A DNA stretch of 64,000 nt from Sepioteuthis lessoniana (lineage: Eukaryota; Mollusca; Cephalopoda; Myopsida; Loliginidae): NCBI GenBank assembly GCA_963585895.1, contig OY757904.1, positions 85,714,043 through 85,778,042 of the forward strand, written 5' to 3'. Shown here piece by piece: positions 1-12,800 of the stretch. The notes below the pieces were generated by a model, which was given only the letters and a program-made list of their open reading frames with translations, was not told the origin of the DNA and did no database searches. Position numbers and translations under genes: made by a program. Position 1 is the first letter of the stretch. Every line of letters starts with the position of its first letter.

Positions 1-664
1 TATTGTTTTGTAAAATTCAAGAAAAAGTTTAATGGTATCATTTAATGTTATGATGGATTTTTTTAAGCACAGAAATTTTTGCAGTTTACACCAGTGCAAG
101 ATTTTATAAGGGATTTTTTTCTAGTCTGTTTGGATTCCATTGATCTGATAGTACCAAAATTTGTTCTGGAAATTTACTGGGAGTGCCTTAAGATGAGAGT
201 TAAAATTGTACTTAAAAACACTGATATTTTAAAAAAATAACTTTTTTGTGCAACTTTTTAAAAACAATTTATTGATTGGTAGTTGATTTCTGGCAACGTG
301 GTTATGGCATAAGTGAGTCATTTAAGAACATATACAAGCAGTTTTATAAGGCTAAACACTCTAAGGATTTTGAGTACCAGGCCTAATATAGCACCTTACC
401 TTAGGAAGGCCTACAGAGATTTGAGGTAGTCTTGAGTAGTACATACAAATCTATAAAATATTAATAACCTTTTGAAGAAAAGGTACAGACATAGTAGAAA
501 GAATATGGTACCTTATTCAATGTATGTTTTCTACACCCAAATATATACTGGTACTTTACTAGTCAGAGTAAATGTGACCCCTGTCAATTATAGAGATCTG
601 AATGAATGTGGCAAGATATGTAGTTGTCACTTAAAGCTTACAAAAATGTTCATGAGTTTGTTTT
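1..664 (-). other. PIGO 3' UTR and downstream flank
   Basis: AT-rich sequence without a recognisable gene. The part from 664 to about 245 is probably PIGO 3' UTR. The short open frame at 472-684 on the other strand overlaps the exon 5 end and has no coding features. Confidence 0.5.
268..273 (-). promoter_or_regulatory. PIGO: Candidate PIGO polyadenylation signal AATAAA
   Basis: The minus strand reads AATAAA about 390 nt past the PIGO stop codon, which would give a 3' UTR of roughly 0.4 kb. No other canonical signal was noticed between the stop and this site. Inferred from position only. Confidence 0.4.
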
Positions 665-853
665 TCAGTCAACAAGTTTGTTAATCCATGAAGAGAGAGA
701 GTTTTGTACATGAATCATCAGCAGGAAGGAGATTAAACCAGAGGTGAACACCACAGCTGTCATGGCAGCACTGAACAGGAAACGTGGAGCAAATATTTTC
801 CAGACCATTAGATGACGTCGATGCAAAGCTGCAGCACCCATACTGCTAAATAG
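665..853 (-). CDS. PIGO: PIGO exon 5 (C-terminus and stop)
   Basis: This 189-nt exon follows a TTTTCCTAG acceptor. It encodes RRHLMVWKIFAPRFLFSA, matching the family's conserved C-terminal RRHLMVWKVFAPKF-type segment, then a last membrane helix and the stop TGA at 667-665. Phase 0 at the start agrees with the end of exon 4. It has no long open frame of its own. Confidence 0.92.
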   Translation of the reverse strand, partial: LFSSMGAAALHRRHLMVWKIFAPRFLFSAAMTAVVFTSGLISFLLMIHVQNSLSSWINKLVD

Positions 854-3800
854 CTAGGAAAATAAAAAATAAATAAAATGAGCATGTATTTTTATCAATA
901 AACTGTGATGGAAAAAGGTTTGATAAGTTTTATAGAATTTATGAGTTTACCTTAAATAGTCATTTAATTGGTTTTGCATAGTTTGACACAAAGCTAGAAG
1001 CTCACTAATTGTAGTCTGCTTGCCTAACTCACTAACCATTACACCATGTGAGGTGCCCAAGTTTAGCTCAAATAGGAAAAAATGACAGATTATATTTTGA
1101 GTGTCTCAACATTAATAAAAAGAAAAAAAAAATCAATGTACGTAAAAATGCCCTTTCATTAATTATTATACAGTGATTCTCAATCTTTTGCAGACAACCC
1201 CTCTTGATTTATAATTCATTTCTGTAATTCTTTCATAGAATTTTTTTCTAATAATAGCTGCAGTTTACATTTTAAAATATACATGAATCGCAATTACTTT
1301 TGTATCTCTCTAACATCCTATTTATTTCATATGCTTTGATTCCACCACTCACCATTGGGAACCAATGATCTAGTATTTAAAAAGAAATCATATTGTACCT
1401 ATTAGATGCATATATTCAAATATTTCAAAAAACAAAGTTACATGCAAAAGTTGACATTTACATTTGCTGCCTATTATTAAAAGAAAAAAAAATAAAGCAG
1501 AATGAAAGATAATTTTTACAAACAACTCCGTTTTTGTCTATTTCAAACAAGAGAAAGATTGTTTCTATGAGCAGAAGGCTGATATGAAGGTAAAAACAAA
1601 TAAATAATCAGTTCAAATATGAAAAACAAAAAAAAAAACTATTTTATCTTGAATGTAATTTACTTAATTTTTCTTTATAAATGTTCTTCAGCTGATTCAC
1701 AATAAAGATTTAATTACATCTGTTTTTAACTAAAGTATTCTATTATAATACTCACAATAATTGAAGAGAAGAGAAACAGGCTGGCATAGAGCTTAAATAG
1801 CAATAGAGGCACAGATTGCTTTTCAAATAAAACTATATCTCCTTTCCATACTGCATCCTGGTCTTTCTTTTTGCTGCTGAAATACTCAACAGCAGGTTTG
1901 TTGACATGGGGCCAGAAGATAAGCAATGGAGCAGCAATGGTGAAGAGAATGGGACCAGCAAAAGTGTTGATGATGATCAAGGTGGCAGGGATGATGTTGC
2001 TTGAGAAATCACCATAGAAACCAACAAAGGCTGCTTGCCATTGAATGTTTGAGATACTAGCTTGATGACCAGTAGCATAGAAAAAGAACATGGACAGAAG
2101 ACTCCACATACTTATCGCTGACCATGGAATGTCATCATCTGAATGAGAAAAAAATGACTTACAGAATTGATAAAAGGGATCACAAAGAAAATTTTAAGTA
2201 AAAAATAGATATTATTCATTAGATATTGCTTTTCTTTTTAATATCAAAGTTCTTTTAGGTGAAAAAGAGTATCTGTATAGATAACAATCCTTTTGTTGTT
2301 ATCAGTTATACAGCTCCAAATATTAAATAAACTCTTTTTGACAGCAGAGTAAGCTTGTATAATGTTTACTATCTTATAATAATCATCTATACCAAAAGTA
2401 CTGTTTCATGTTTATATATTTACCAAACCTCTCCACCACATAAGGATTTGATACAAAGTCATTTAAGTGGAGTGCAGCTTGTCTGAATTCAATTTTCCTT
2501 CACCCAGACTGGTTGCTATATGAAGGCTAGTCTACCTTACTATTTACCCATATCTGGGGGTAGAAGAGATAAATTCACACTTTTCTGAAGAGTGTTACCA
2601 GAATGTAAAATGCAAACAAGTTCATCTAGGATTTGAACTTGGCTTGCTAAGACCATTTCTGACAATAACTATTATGCCTTTTCATGTTTAAAGGTCAAAC
2701 TGAAATTTATTATCTACAAATAAAGCTACATTCAATAAATTCTAGTTTAAACATTTAGCTAATAACTTAGTTCAAATCTAATTAGTGTATACTACTTAAA
2801 AGAAATGAAAAACAGATTTGTTTTTAGTTCGAGTTTTGCTTAATGGCATATCAACCTCTGTAGGTCATTTAATGTCAAAAAAAGGTTAGATTAGTATATA
2901 TTTAGGAGATCCTTCAGGGATATTGTTGTGAGTTCTTTGAGGAGGGTGTAGTGGATTTCTTCTGGACCAGTTGCTGAGTTGTTGATGTGGATATTGAGTT
3001 TGGTTAGAATGTAGTAGAAAGAATTTCGCATTTTTGTTTGGCACGTAATTTAATTAGACTGTTAGGGTCGACACATAATTTCACCCAATCAGGATGACTT
3101 ATCCTATTCAGCCCAGACCATAATTCTGGGCAGCACAAATTGGGGAAGCCGTCAAATACCCTTTTTGGCTGAACAACTTTGTTCAGTGCAGACGTCTTAC
3201 TGTCTGCTCTTCAATAGCAGCAGCAGTAGCATGAGGGAAGCTGTCTAATTTATGGACGTCTTGCATCTATTTCTCTTAGAGTAAGGGTTCCCAGTTGAAT
3301 ATGAAATAGATGAATTCAATATGCCACACACAGGAACAACTTTATGTCACCTCCAAAATTGGCTATGTCGACTGCGATGCAAAATTCTGCTCCGACACCT
3401 AGCTACTTCTTCACTGGGTAACATTTTCTGAAGACATTCACGCTTCTCCCCGAAACAACCAGAACCACAAACTCATGGTGACTTCAATGTTTCTCTCCTC
3501 AAACGGCAAACACGACTTTTGCTACACTATGATGAACATATCTCCTTCGCAGATCCAACAATGCCTTAACCTAACAAGGCACTTTTCGCTCAGGCATTTA
3601 GCTGCTAAAATGCTTTCTCCACTCTCTTATAACTTCATTTCGTTTCCTTACTTCTTTACTTACTACAAGACTTGCAGCATAAACGTAAACCCTTCATTCC
3701 ATGCTGCCATTAAAAACCTTCATATAAAACCTAACGGCATCTTCGTCTTCTTCTTCATTCTCCTTTATTAACAACAACAATTAGTGAGGGAATAACACAC

Positions 3801-6800
3801 ACACATAATACATTTCTTCGCTAAACATAGCAACATACAAACTTCGCTAAAAATGGTAACAAACATTCCTATTGCTAAAAGAATGTAGGGTTGATTATAG
3901 TTTTCAGTATTGTCAAGGGTGAATTTTATTTTGTTCTTTTCTTCTTTGCTTCTGATAGAGTAGTTTTTTTTAGATGATGGTTGAGCTGGAATCAGGTTGG
4001 CTATGTTTTTCAGTTGAGGTATTTGCATAGACTTGAGAGAGTGTTGTTTTTGTTTGATATTTTCTTTATAAAGTTCCAAATTATTTTTGGATTGGTATTG
4101 GAGTTTATTTTTGAGGTGAAGGTTCTCCAAGAGGATCTTTTGGTTTCTTTAATGGTATGTAGAGTTTTGGCTTTTTGTTGTTTGTATTTGGCTAGATTTT
4201 CTTATGAAGGGGGTTGTTTTGAATTTCCTGAGGGTTACTTGATGTTCTCTTATGCTTTTGCACTACTCTGCAAACCATAGTTTCTTTTGATTAAAGATTA
4301 TGGTTTTGGGAAAGAAGGTGTTGATAAAATGTATTATGGGTTTTTCTTGACTTGTATTTGTTTCTGGGATTAGTACAGTAAGTATTTTGTAGGATTGCTA
4401 GTTTACTCTTAAATTTCATTGTGGAGGTTTTGGAATTGTTTGTGGTTTTGAGTTTTCTATTATAGAGTTTTCCATTATTATTGAGTGGTGGTTATTGTCG
4501 CAGAGGTCTTTGTTTACACTTGAGCTATAGTCTATGAAGATGGATGGGTCACAAAGATTCAGGTCTATGGTGGATAATGTACTTGAAAATGGGTCAGAGT
4601 GAGTCTGAGATTTCTGATTGTGGTGGTATAAATTGTTGCTACTGATAATTTCTTTAAGGGTGTAGTCTCTTTTGTTTTACTTCCCCATATTATGTTGTGG
4701 TTAAGGTTTCCCATGAAGATAAATGGTTTAGGGAGTAGTTTTATTAAGTTGTTTAGCTCTTTTTCATTTATGGAGTCATAACGTGGGATATATTGTGAGA
4801 CAGTTTTGTGTGAGGTTACCAAAACTGTAGTTGCTTGTAAATGGATGTTGATGGTGATATTGGTTTTACTTTGGGGTCATTTTTCCTAATTCAGATTGAT
4901 ACTCCACCTGAAGCTCTAAGTCCAGTATCAAGTACATAATCATATTGTTCAAAGGTTTTCATATTTAGTTTGTCACTGCTTTTTTTGGAATTTTTTTTTA
5001 GGCATATGGTTGAGTTTAGCTATTGACTGAAGCAGCTCATTGTAATTTGCCTTGTAGCCACAGCAGCTCCATTGGATTATTTTGTAAGTCATGGTTTTTA
5101 GTCTTTGTTGTGTAATTAAAGTCTGTTTTGTTTTGTTTTTAGTGGGGTTTTTTTTTCACTTGGTTGTATTTGGTTATTTCCATGGTTTCTAAGCTTTTTG
5201 ATCAGATTTTGTTGGAGCTGTTTGGATATTTAGGGTTTCTCTGCTTTGAGGAGTTTTCCTGGATCTCTGTTTTCATTTCTATCAGTGAGATTCTCAATCT
5301 ATGTTAACTAGATTACCTCTTCCAGGGAGATATTTCTTTTGGAGTAAGCAATGGGCTTTCTTAGTGATCTGATTTTTTTTTGGTAGGGAGATGTGTTCAT
5401 TAGGTTTGGTAGTGATAGTATGGATGCTTGGAGTTTGTATCTGTCTGGGTTATGTTTTTGTTTGGTTTGTTTTTTTTTGGTCTTCAATTTCATTAGTCTG
5501 GAGTTGGGGGTTCTTTGGATCTAATTCAAAAGTGGTTGTCAGATTGGTCAAGCTTTCTCTTAGCAATTCTATTAGTGTTTCAACTTCATTTATTAGGGTT
5601 ATCATCTTATAATTGGCCATTCTTTGGTTTTGGGTTGTGTTGTTGGGTTTGGTTATGTTTGTATAAGTTGTTACAATGGAATTTCCAACAAGTTTTCTTG
5701 CCTCCAGGAATGAGATTTTCTTTGTATGTTTTATTTTTGATATTCTTTTTTTTCATGCTTCATACTCTTTTGAATCATTTGCATGGTTTTATTTACAGTT
5801 TGTGCTGTTCTGTGAGTGTTCTATTTGGCTTTCTTCACATCTTTTACACATCAAAGGTCTGGTGAATTTATCTTTGGTAGTTGTGACTGAGTGGGTTTGG
5901 TTTTTTTTTTTTTTTTTTTTTTTTTACTCGAGTCATAGTATATCCTATTTTTATTTTGGTAGAGGTTTGGGGGGTGTTTAAGCTAAGAATATATGTATTT
6001 GTTTGGATTATTTTGCAATTTTTCTTGATAGGTTCTTTGATTTTTATCTCATCTAGGGTGTAAAGGGAGAGATCTGGACTTCTCACTATGCTCTTTGATG
6101 AGTTCAGGGAGTTGTGGCAGTAGGTTTTTATTCTAAGATGATAAAAGGATTTCTGTTCCAGTAGAAGGTCTAAATAAGTTTTCTTTGCGACTTCCACCAG
6201 AAGAGTTGTTTGTTAGTTTCTTAATGGATTTAGGTTTGATCATGGATCTGAGTCTCTTTTTAATAATGAAAGGAGACAAATTGGTGATAGGAGTATCTTG
6301 TGTTAACTATGAATTTAGGAAAGGTCTGGGCTTTTGGACTGTGGACATGAAAGTGAGACTAACGGCAGCTCTCGACAAAAGAGGGTTCGTTTGTGTCTGG
6401 CGTGCAGGTCAGTGATCTGATACAAAGAAAAGAAAAGAAAAATACTCACCGCTGTTTCAATAATCCACCTTCAGCCCATTAAAGGAAAAAAGAGAGGAGG
6501 CCCCCGACCGGAATTTTTATAGGCTAAGGAAATGGATTATGGGTAAGGTGACGTAAATAAAAACCAACTCGTTTTTCTTTTCGGGCGACTTTTTCTCGGC
6601 GAGAAGCAGAAGCAGGAAAGAAGGTGGAAGAGAAACGAAGGAAGAAGCAGAGAGAGAGAGAAAAAAGGAGAGCGAGAGAGAGAGAAGGAGGAAAGTGGAG
6701 GAGGAACGCAAAGAGGGAAGCACTTTAGACTGAAATCTAAAGGTCGCTGGTTCAATCCCGGGTTCAACACACAGGGAGATTATCCACCCTAAAACTACAT

Positions 6801-9800
6801 GGACATTGTTGCTTTGGAATCTTAAAGCTTATTTGTGATTTTTTGCTTTCTTTTTTTGTATCCATGGAGACTTTTAATGAATTCACTGGCTATGCTCCAG
6901 ACCCACTTTGAAGCCCTATAAAGGGAAATGTCAAGGGGAAAACCCATTCACCTGAGCAAATCAGGGTTACACAGTACACCCACACTGAGGAAAAGAACAA
7001 TTTGGGATTTCTAGGTTCACATTCTCTAGTGATAGAAAGGGAACATTGGTCTTTCTTCAGTATGATTGATTTCATAGCCACTGCTTTTTGATTCAGAATT
7101 AACAAAAAACAAAAACTACAAAAAACTGCAAGACTCTGAAAGAGGACTTGATATAACCAGCTGATTGATCAGATCAGGCTTCTCTGACTGCCCATTAAGC
7201 CCAGTAAGAGCAAAAGTGGAGTGTTGCAAGTCACGCGACAACTTAGGTAAACAGGTCACAAACTGCTCAGCCACCAGGATCCTGTCTTAATGCATCATGG
7301 GTCGCTACCTACGGCCAACAGGTATTCTCATTGGATGGGAGGGGGTATCTTATTTCTCTACAGAGGAGAAGTTGGTTTCCCCAGCTGATAGAAGATTTTT
7401 TTGAGAAATCATCAGAATATCAGAAACTAAAGTGAACAGAGATTTTCATTGGTCTTTCAACAAAGCTGTGAAAAGTTAAACTTGAGGGCTGAAAGTTGCT
7501 TACCCTCAATGATTAATTTGAAATTAGTATTGGAAAGTCAATGCAAATTTAATATCATGGGATAATATTAGAACTAGGGATCTTTTTATCCTACAAATTT
7601 ACTATTACAAACTTTTTATAATGCCTCAACAGAATTCAAATTTATTACAGAATAAAGATAAGTTTGAAATATAAATTTATCTCAACTATATTCAGATTTT
7701 CCCTAACTTTAGAAAATCAACAATTTTTCAGTTAATGTATAATGAAATTAATATGTAATGAGTCTGTATATCATCAGTAGAAAGTTATATAGTAGGACAA
7801 CACTCTACTTTCCTTTTTGAACTTCATATTAAAATACTTTTCTAATACAGTACAGGGATCAGTAGGATGATCTCCCAGATTTAAAATTGCTAGTTGTGGA
7901 GAGAAGTGTGTCTTTGAGCAGCTGCAGCCATACCATTTCAGTAGCAATCATGGTATAGAATGGTGAACATTGTTCATTTGTGATTGAAACTTATTTAAAA
8001 AATGGTTATTCTATCATTGTAATGAAATAATTGTTTTACTCATGATTGCTTCCTCTGGAGATATCTGAAGGTGCAAATCTTTAAATATAGAGGCCACAGG
8101 CAAATGATGAACTTAAAGATTTAATTCATCATGAAATCACAGCAAAATCAGAGGCAATGATTAGGTGAGTGCTGCAGGGGTGTAGAGTTCATGAGGGGGG
8201 TAAGCATTGGGATGATATAATTTTTAAAACAATGTGATGTTAATAACAAAACAAAATGGCAAATATTTGCTCTAAGGTGTAGATATCTTTGTTTAAAACA
8301 ACTCCAACATTACATTAAAAGAAAATCTGTTGTGAAAGTATCTGGTATGATTTCCCTTATCCTGAAATATTTGGATTTCAGTGTATAGTAAAATAGTGGT
8401 CAGCTTGAAATATCAGGTCTATACAAAGAGCTACATTAAGGCAAATCATCACACAAACACACAGAGAAGATTCTTTATCAAAAATAAATGTGAAATTGCT
8501 TAAAACATTTTTGTTAATCTAAACAAATTTTCAATTTAAATAAAGTGCTTAAAAGTTATAATGATGGACAAGTTGTTAATGAAAATATTATGGAACTAAT
8601 ATAAATAGCATCAATAAGATCACAAGAACATAGGTAATTAATATTTGAATTTATGCTGGAAAAATGTACAAAATAAAAATCAGTTGCTACATTACAGTTG
8701 ATAAAACAAAACAATGAAAAATGGAAGGAGAAAGAGGGATGAAAGTGTGGAGGAAGGTGGAGTAAAAAGAGAGAGAGAGAGCTTGCAGGAAAATCATTTG
8801 CTTCATATCTTATTACTCTTTTTAAATCATTTTGAAAACAGATTTATTAAACACAAATTAGATTTTTTTCTTGTTTGATGTTTAATCTGATGGAAATAAT
8901 TTAGCTTTTTTTTGCTAGACCAAAAACATTCAACTAAATGCAAATTTCAATTTGAACTTGTTAGCTATCTATTCATTCTATAAGTTAAAATCATTTATAC
9001 TTTTTTTTAGTTTACAATACCAAAATATTAGAGATTAATTTAAAAATATAACATTTTTGTACAGTAGTAAGAGTAAAGTTGGCGACCATAGTCAAGGGTG
9101 ACTCGAAGGTTCCCTTTTTGATAGCTACTACACCAAGGTGTAGGGGAGGGCGCTACTCCTTTCCCTGGATTGCTCCATTTTATCCTTGATCTGTACCTTA
9201 TAATGCTGAGTGTTAAGCAAGGAGGAATCAAGTACCATTTTTTGAGTCTTTGGTATGAAAAAATGGTACAGTAGTTATCCTTAACATTCTAATGTGATTC
9301 TGGTATTGCACCTTCTATCATACCAGATTAGTGAATATTTGGTGAATACAAGCCAGCTCAAAAACAAGGTTTTCTTATTCCTATCCAACATAAATCTCAA
9401 AGTCCACAAAGACAAACTGGATTAAATATGCTTGTAAGTAAGCTAAGGTCATTGTATAGAATGTGTTGTGTTTGCTGGAGATGAAAACATTCCTTAGAGG
9501 GAAATGAGACCATTCTTTGAGTAAAAGAGAGATTCATCAGATTAAATATCATTTAGTGTCTTTTCTCAGCTGCTTTAGCAATGTCACCTAGTGGGCATGA
9601 GCAGACAAGGGAGGTAATCCCACATATCTTAATTATTTCTTATTGATAAGAATTTTCATTTGAATTTCTTTCCAGGTTTGTGTTACTTTATGTGATATCA
9701 TTTTAAGGGCTTACTAATTTTATTTTCGAGGAAATAAGACTATATTACATTAATATTTTTTGAAAAATTAATTCATAAAAATTTTCAGAGGTAAGCTCTC

Positions 9801-12800
9801 ACTGCACTCTTATGAAGTAGTGATCAGGCATGATTGATGATTCAAGCAAATCATATACAAAGTTTTAAATATTCTGAATATTACTGTAAAATTGTGTCAC
9901 TTACCTTGTTTATTGAACAAATGGTAGTAAGTGCTGTGAAGTTCAAGAAAAATACACATTATAAGAAGAGCAAGAAGAATAGTTGGTGCAGTGCCATCTC
10001 CAAGCAGCAAGATGACCAAAAGAGTGCATAAAATCACCCAATATATTGCAGAAGCTGTTTGTACAGTTCCCAAACCATAAACCATGGCAGGTATTTCTTT
10101 TTCTTTTGATTTCCATGTTTTATGCAGTGCATTAAAAATCTGAGGAATGTTTTCTTTTAAAGAGATATGGAAACCTGGAAGAAGTGAGAGATTATTTTTA
10201 TAGTTCTTCTGTATGAGGTAGACACATAACGGGTTGATAAAAAACAAGAGAAGAGACAGACTCAGTAGGACATAGGCCACCTGGGCCAGAACAACATGTT
10301 GAATGGGTAAAAGGGTGTCAAGCACTTTTGAGGGTAAACTTTGAACAGCCCAATGTAAAACAATGCATAGGGCCACAAATGGGAAGCCATATTTAGAAAA
10401 AAGAACTGCTGGAGAGTTGCCATTTAGATTACCATACAAACGGAGCCACTGGTGTGAAATTACAATGATTGTTATAATGCAAGCAACACTGAAAAAATAT
10501 CGTAGATTTTTGGTCTCACTGTCTGACAGCGAGGATAGTGGAGATGAAAAGAGAGATGGTTGGCAGAGTCGTTGCTCTTCTCTACAAGCCCGGAAGGCGA
10601 AAGAAAGACGGACTGATATACTAAAAAGAATGGTTAGAAGAATTGTCAGAAAAGCTGGATGAATTAATACATATCCAATATCAAATTTTAATGCAGATTT
10701 TGAACGTTTACCAAGATTGTCTCGATGACTAACTTCTTTATCATGAAGCATCTTAGCCAACAGCTGAATACAGTAACAGCATACAAGAGTGAGCACCAAA
10801 AATGCTGTTACACCATCTTCAGAGACAACATAACTGTTTGAGAAGAAGCCAACCACATAGAAACTACAAATCAAATATGAACATTTGTTGATAAAATCTG
10901 TATTTCTTATTTGAATTTTAAAGTATGTTAGTATTGTTGTTAGCTTTTGCTTTGTAATGACCAAGTAGATAACGGGTACTAAAATGAGAAAATCAATGAC
11001 AATGGTCAAAGCCGACACTTTGGATATTATGATATCATTTAAGTAATAGGCCTGAAAGATACAGATTAAAGATATTATAAAAGTTCCAGTCAGAACAAAA
11101 TAAACAGATTTGGGAAAAGAACCATCAGCATTAAAAGTAATTCCAAGCAGGAAGATGTTGACAAAGATGACAAATAACATTGTGAAGAGACCAATCAGAA
11201 TTTGCTGAACATCAAATGTGGCCCAGGACTCCTGACACATGGATTTTACTTGAGAAATGAATGAAATGTAGCTTTCTTTAACTTTCATTAACTGTGCTTC
11301 AGTAACATCTTCCAGCCTGACCATGTTCATCACTATCTGGTTGAGTTCTAGCTCAGTTGATACAAACTGCTGATGTAGGGATGTGTATTTCTTTTGAATA
11401 AATGGTTCTGCAGATATGTTGGAGTAGGCCTGGAAATACATATCAATCTGATGAGCATTGAGACGGAGTACTTTCATACTGTGGTAAAGCTGTTTTAGTC
11501 TGTCTTCAGTATTCCACCATGGACAATAGTTGAAAAGATCACCTATAACCATCCCAAGATTTGAAAATGGAATTGGTATACCCAGCAACAAAGAAATAGT
11601 AGGAACCAAGTCTATTTGAAATATTGTTGGCACCACAGAAGACTGAAAAACAGAAAATTAATCATTTATTATTAAGCATAAAAAAAAATCAATCATAACA
11701 TTAATACAAATTTAGGGTCATTCATAGTTTATCAAGATATAGTTGTCATTTGTTATCTAGTGGTCTATTTTTGGATTTTGAAAATAACTAAGTCTAGCTT
11801 AGTATGATATAAGGTCAAATATAGGGGTGGATAAGTGACTGACATATAATTATTAGTTGAATTTTGATTTGAAATTTTCCACTGTTCTATATGATGACTA
11901 TTCACTGGTGAATTAAGTGTATTGATAAGGAAGGACATTGTTAAAAATAATTTATTGAATAAAATAAATGCCTTTTTTTCATTAGGTTTTGGGCTGAAAG
12001 GTATGAAAGGCCTATTTTAGATCTTTTTGTGTTTGATTTAAAGTCATGTTTTTACATCAACAGTATAGTGTGCATTTTACCTTTTACAAATCCACTGTCA
12101 ATAGAAAGCTATTACAGTTTTTGTAGAGTAAATGTTTTGAGGCAAAGTAATTTGGTCATCTCAAAGGACTGACAGGACACTTGGTTAAAAGATTAACAAG
12201 AGCAAAAATTCTTTTTATGAAATTATAATGGTTATATTTATATAATGATTATTTTGAGTCTTTCAGCTGGGTTGGTTTACCATTAATAAAAAAAATGGGA
12301 GAAAACTTTGATATTTTGTAATAAAAGTTTATGATTAATAATTTTAAGTTATTTAAAACCTCTTTTTTCAATTTTATGAAATCTTAACAAAATTTAAACT
12401 TCAAACAAAATCTCTAAATTTTTACCATTAAAAAATCAAACTGACAACTGCTTTTGGTATTTTGAGATCTTTATAGATAAAAGATTGTTTTATGATAGTT
12501 TTTATAATTTTTTAATTTTTCATCATTACTACTACTAATAATGACTACTGCTTGTGGGATAGAAATAGAGTTATCACACAGAATGGCCAATATTTAAATT
12601 AAAGAAATATACTTAGATTTGAAAAATATATGTATAGCAAAACAGAAACTGGAATCAGGGTAACATGATCCATCAGTGTGATTGGCAAAACACTTAAAAT
12701 AAGGTTAAATCATTTTCAGGCTGAATAAGCATTCTATCCTAATGTTTGCAAGTGGGCTGGTCAAAATCCAACTCCAGACTGAATATCATATACAGGCTAT

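Larger units (their letters stand above)
2891..6420 (-). mobile_element. Degraded I/Jockey-like LINE split by a later insertion
   Basis: Minus-strand frames give ORF1-like sequence, an APE-type endonuclease and the first part of a reverse transcriptase (RT), in that order. The RT catalytic core is absent. The element stops at 2891 next to a SINE tail, so it is 3'-truncated, which points to a later deletion rather than normal 5' truncation during insertion. A separate 868-bp element (3012-3879) interrupts it, and the LINE frame resumes on the far side. Many stops and frameshifts. Located inside PIGO intron 3. Confidence 0.75.

Noticed and set aside
6718..6772. Functional tRNA-Phe gene
   Set aside because: No acceptor 5' strand or D arm; only the 3' half is present.
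10363..10662. 99-residue plus-strand open frame
   Set aside because: Lies antisense within PIGO exon 3; a shadow of the coding strand with no family features.
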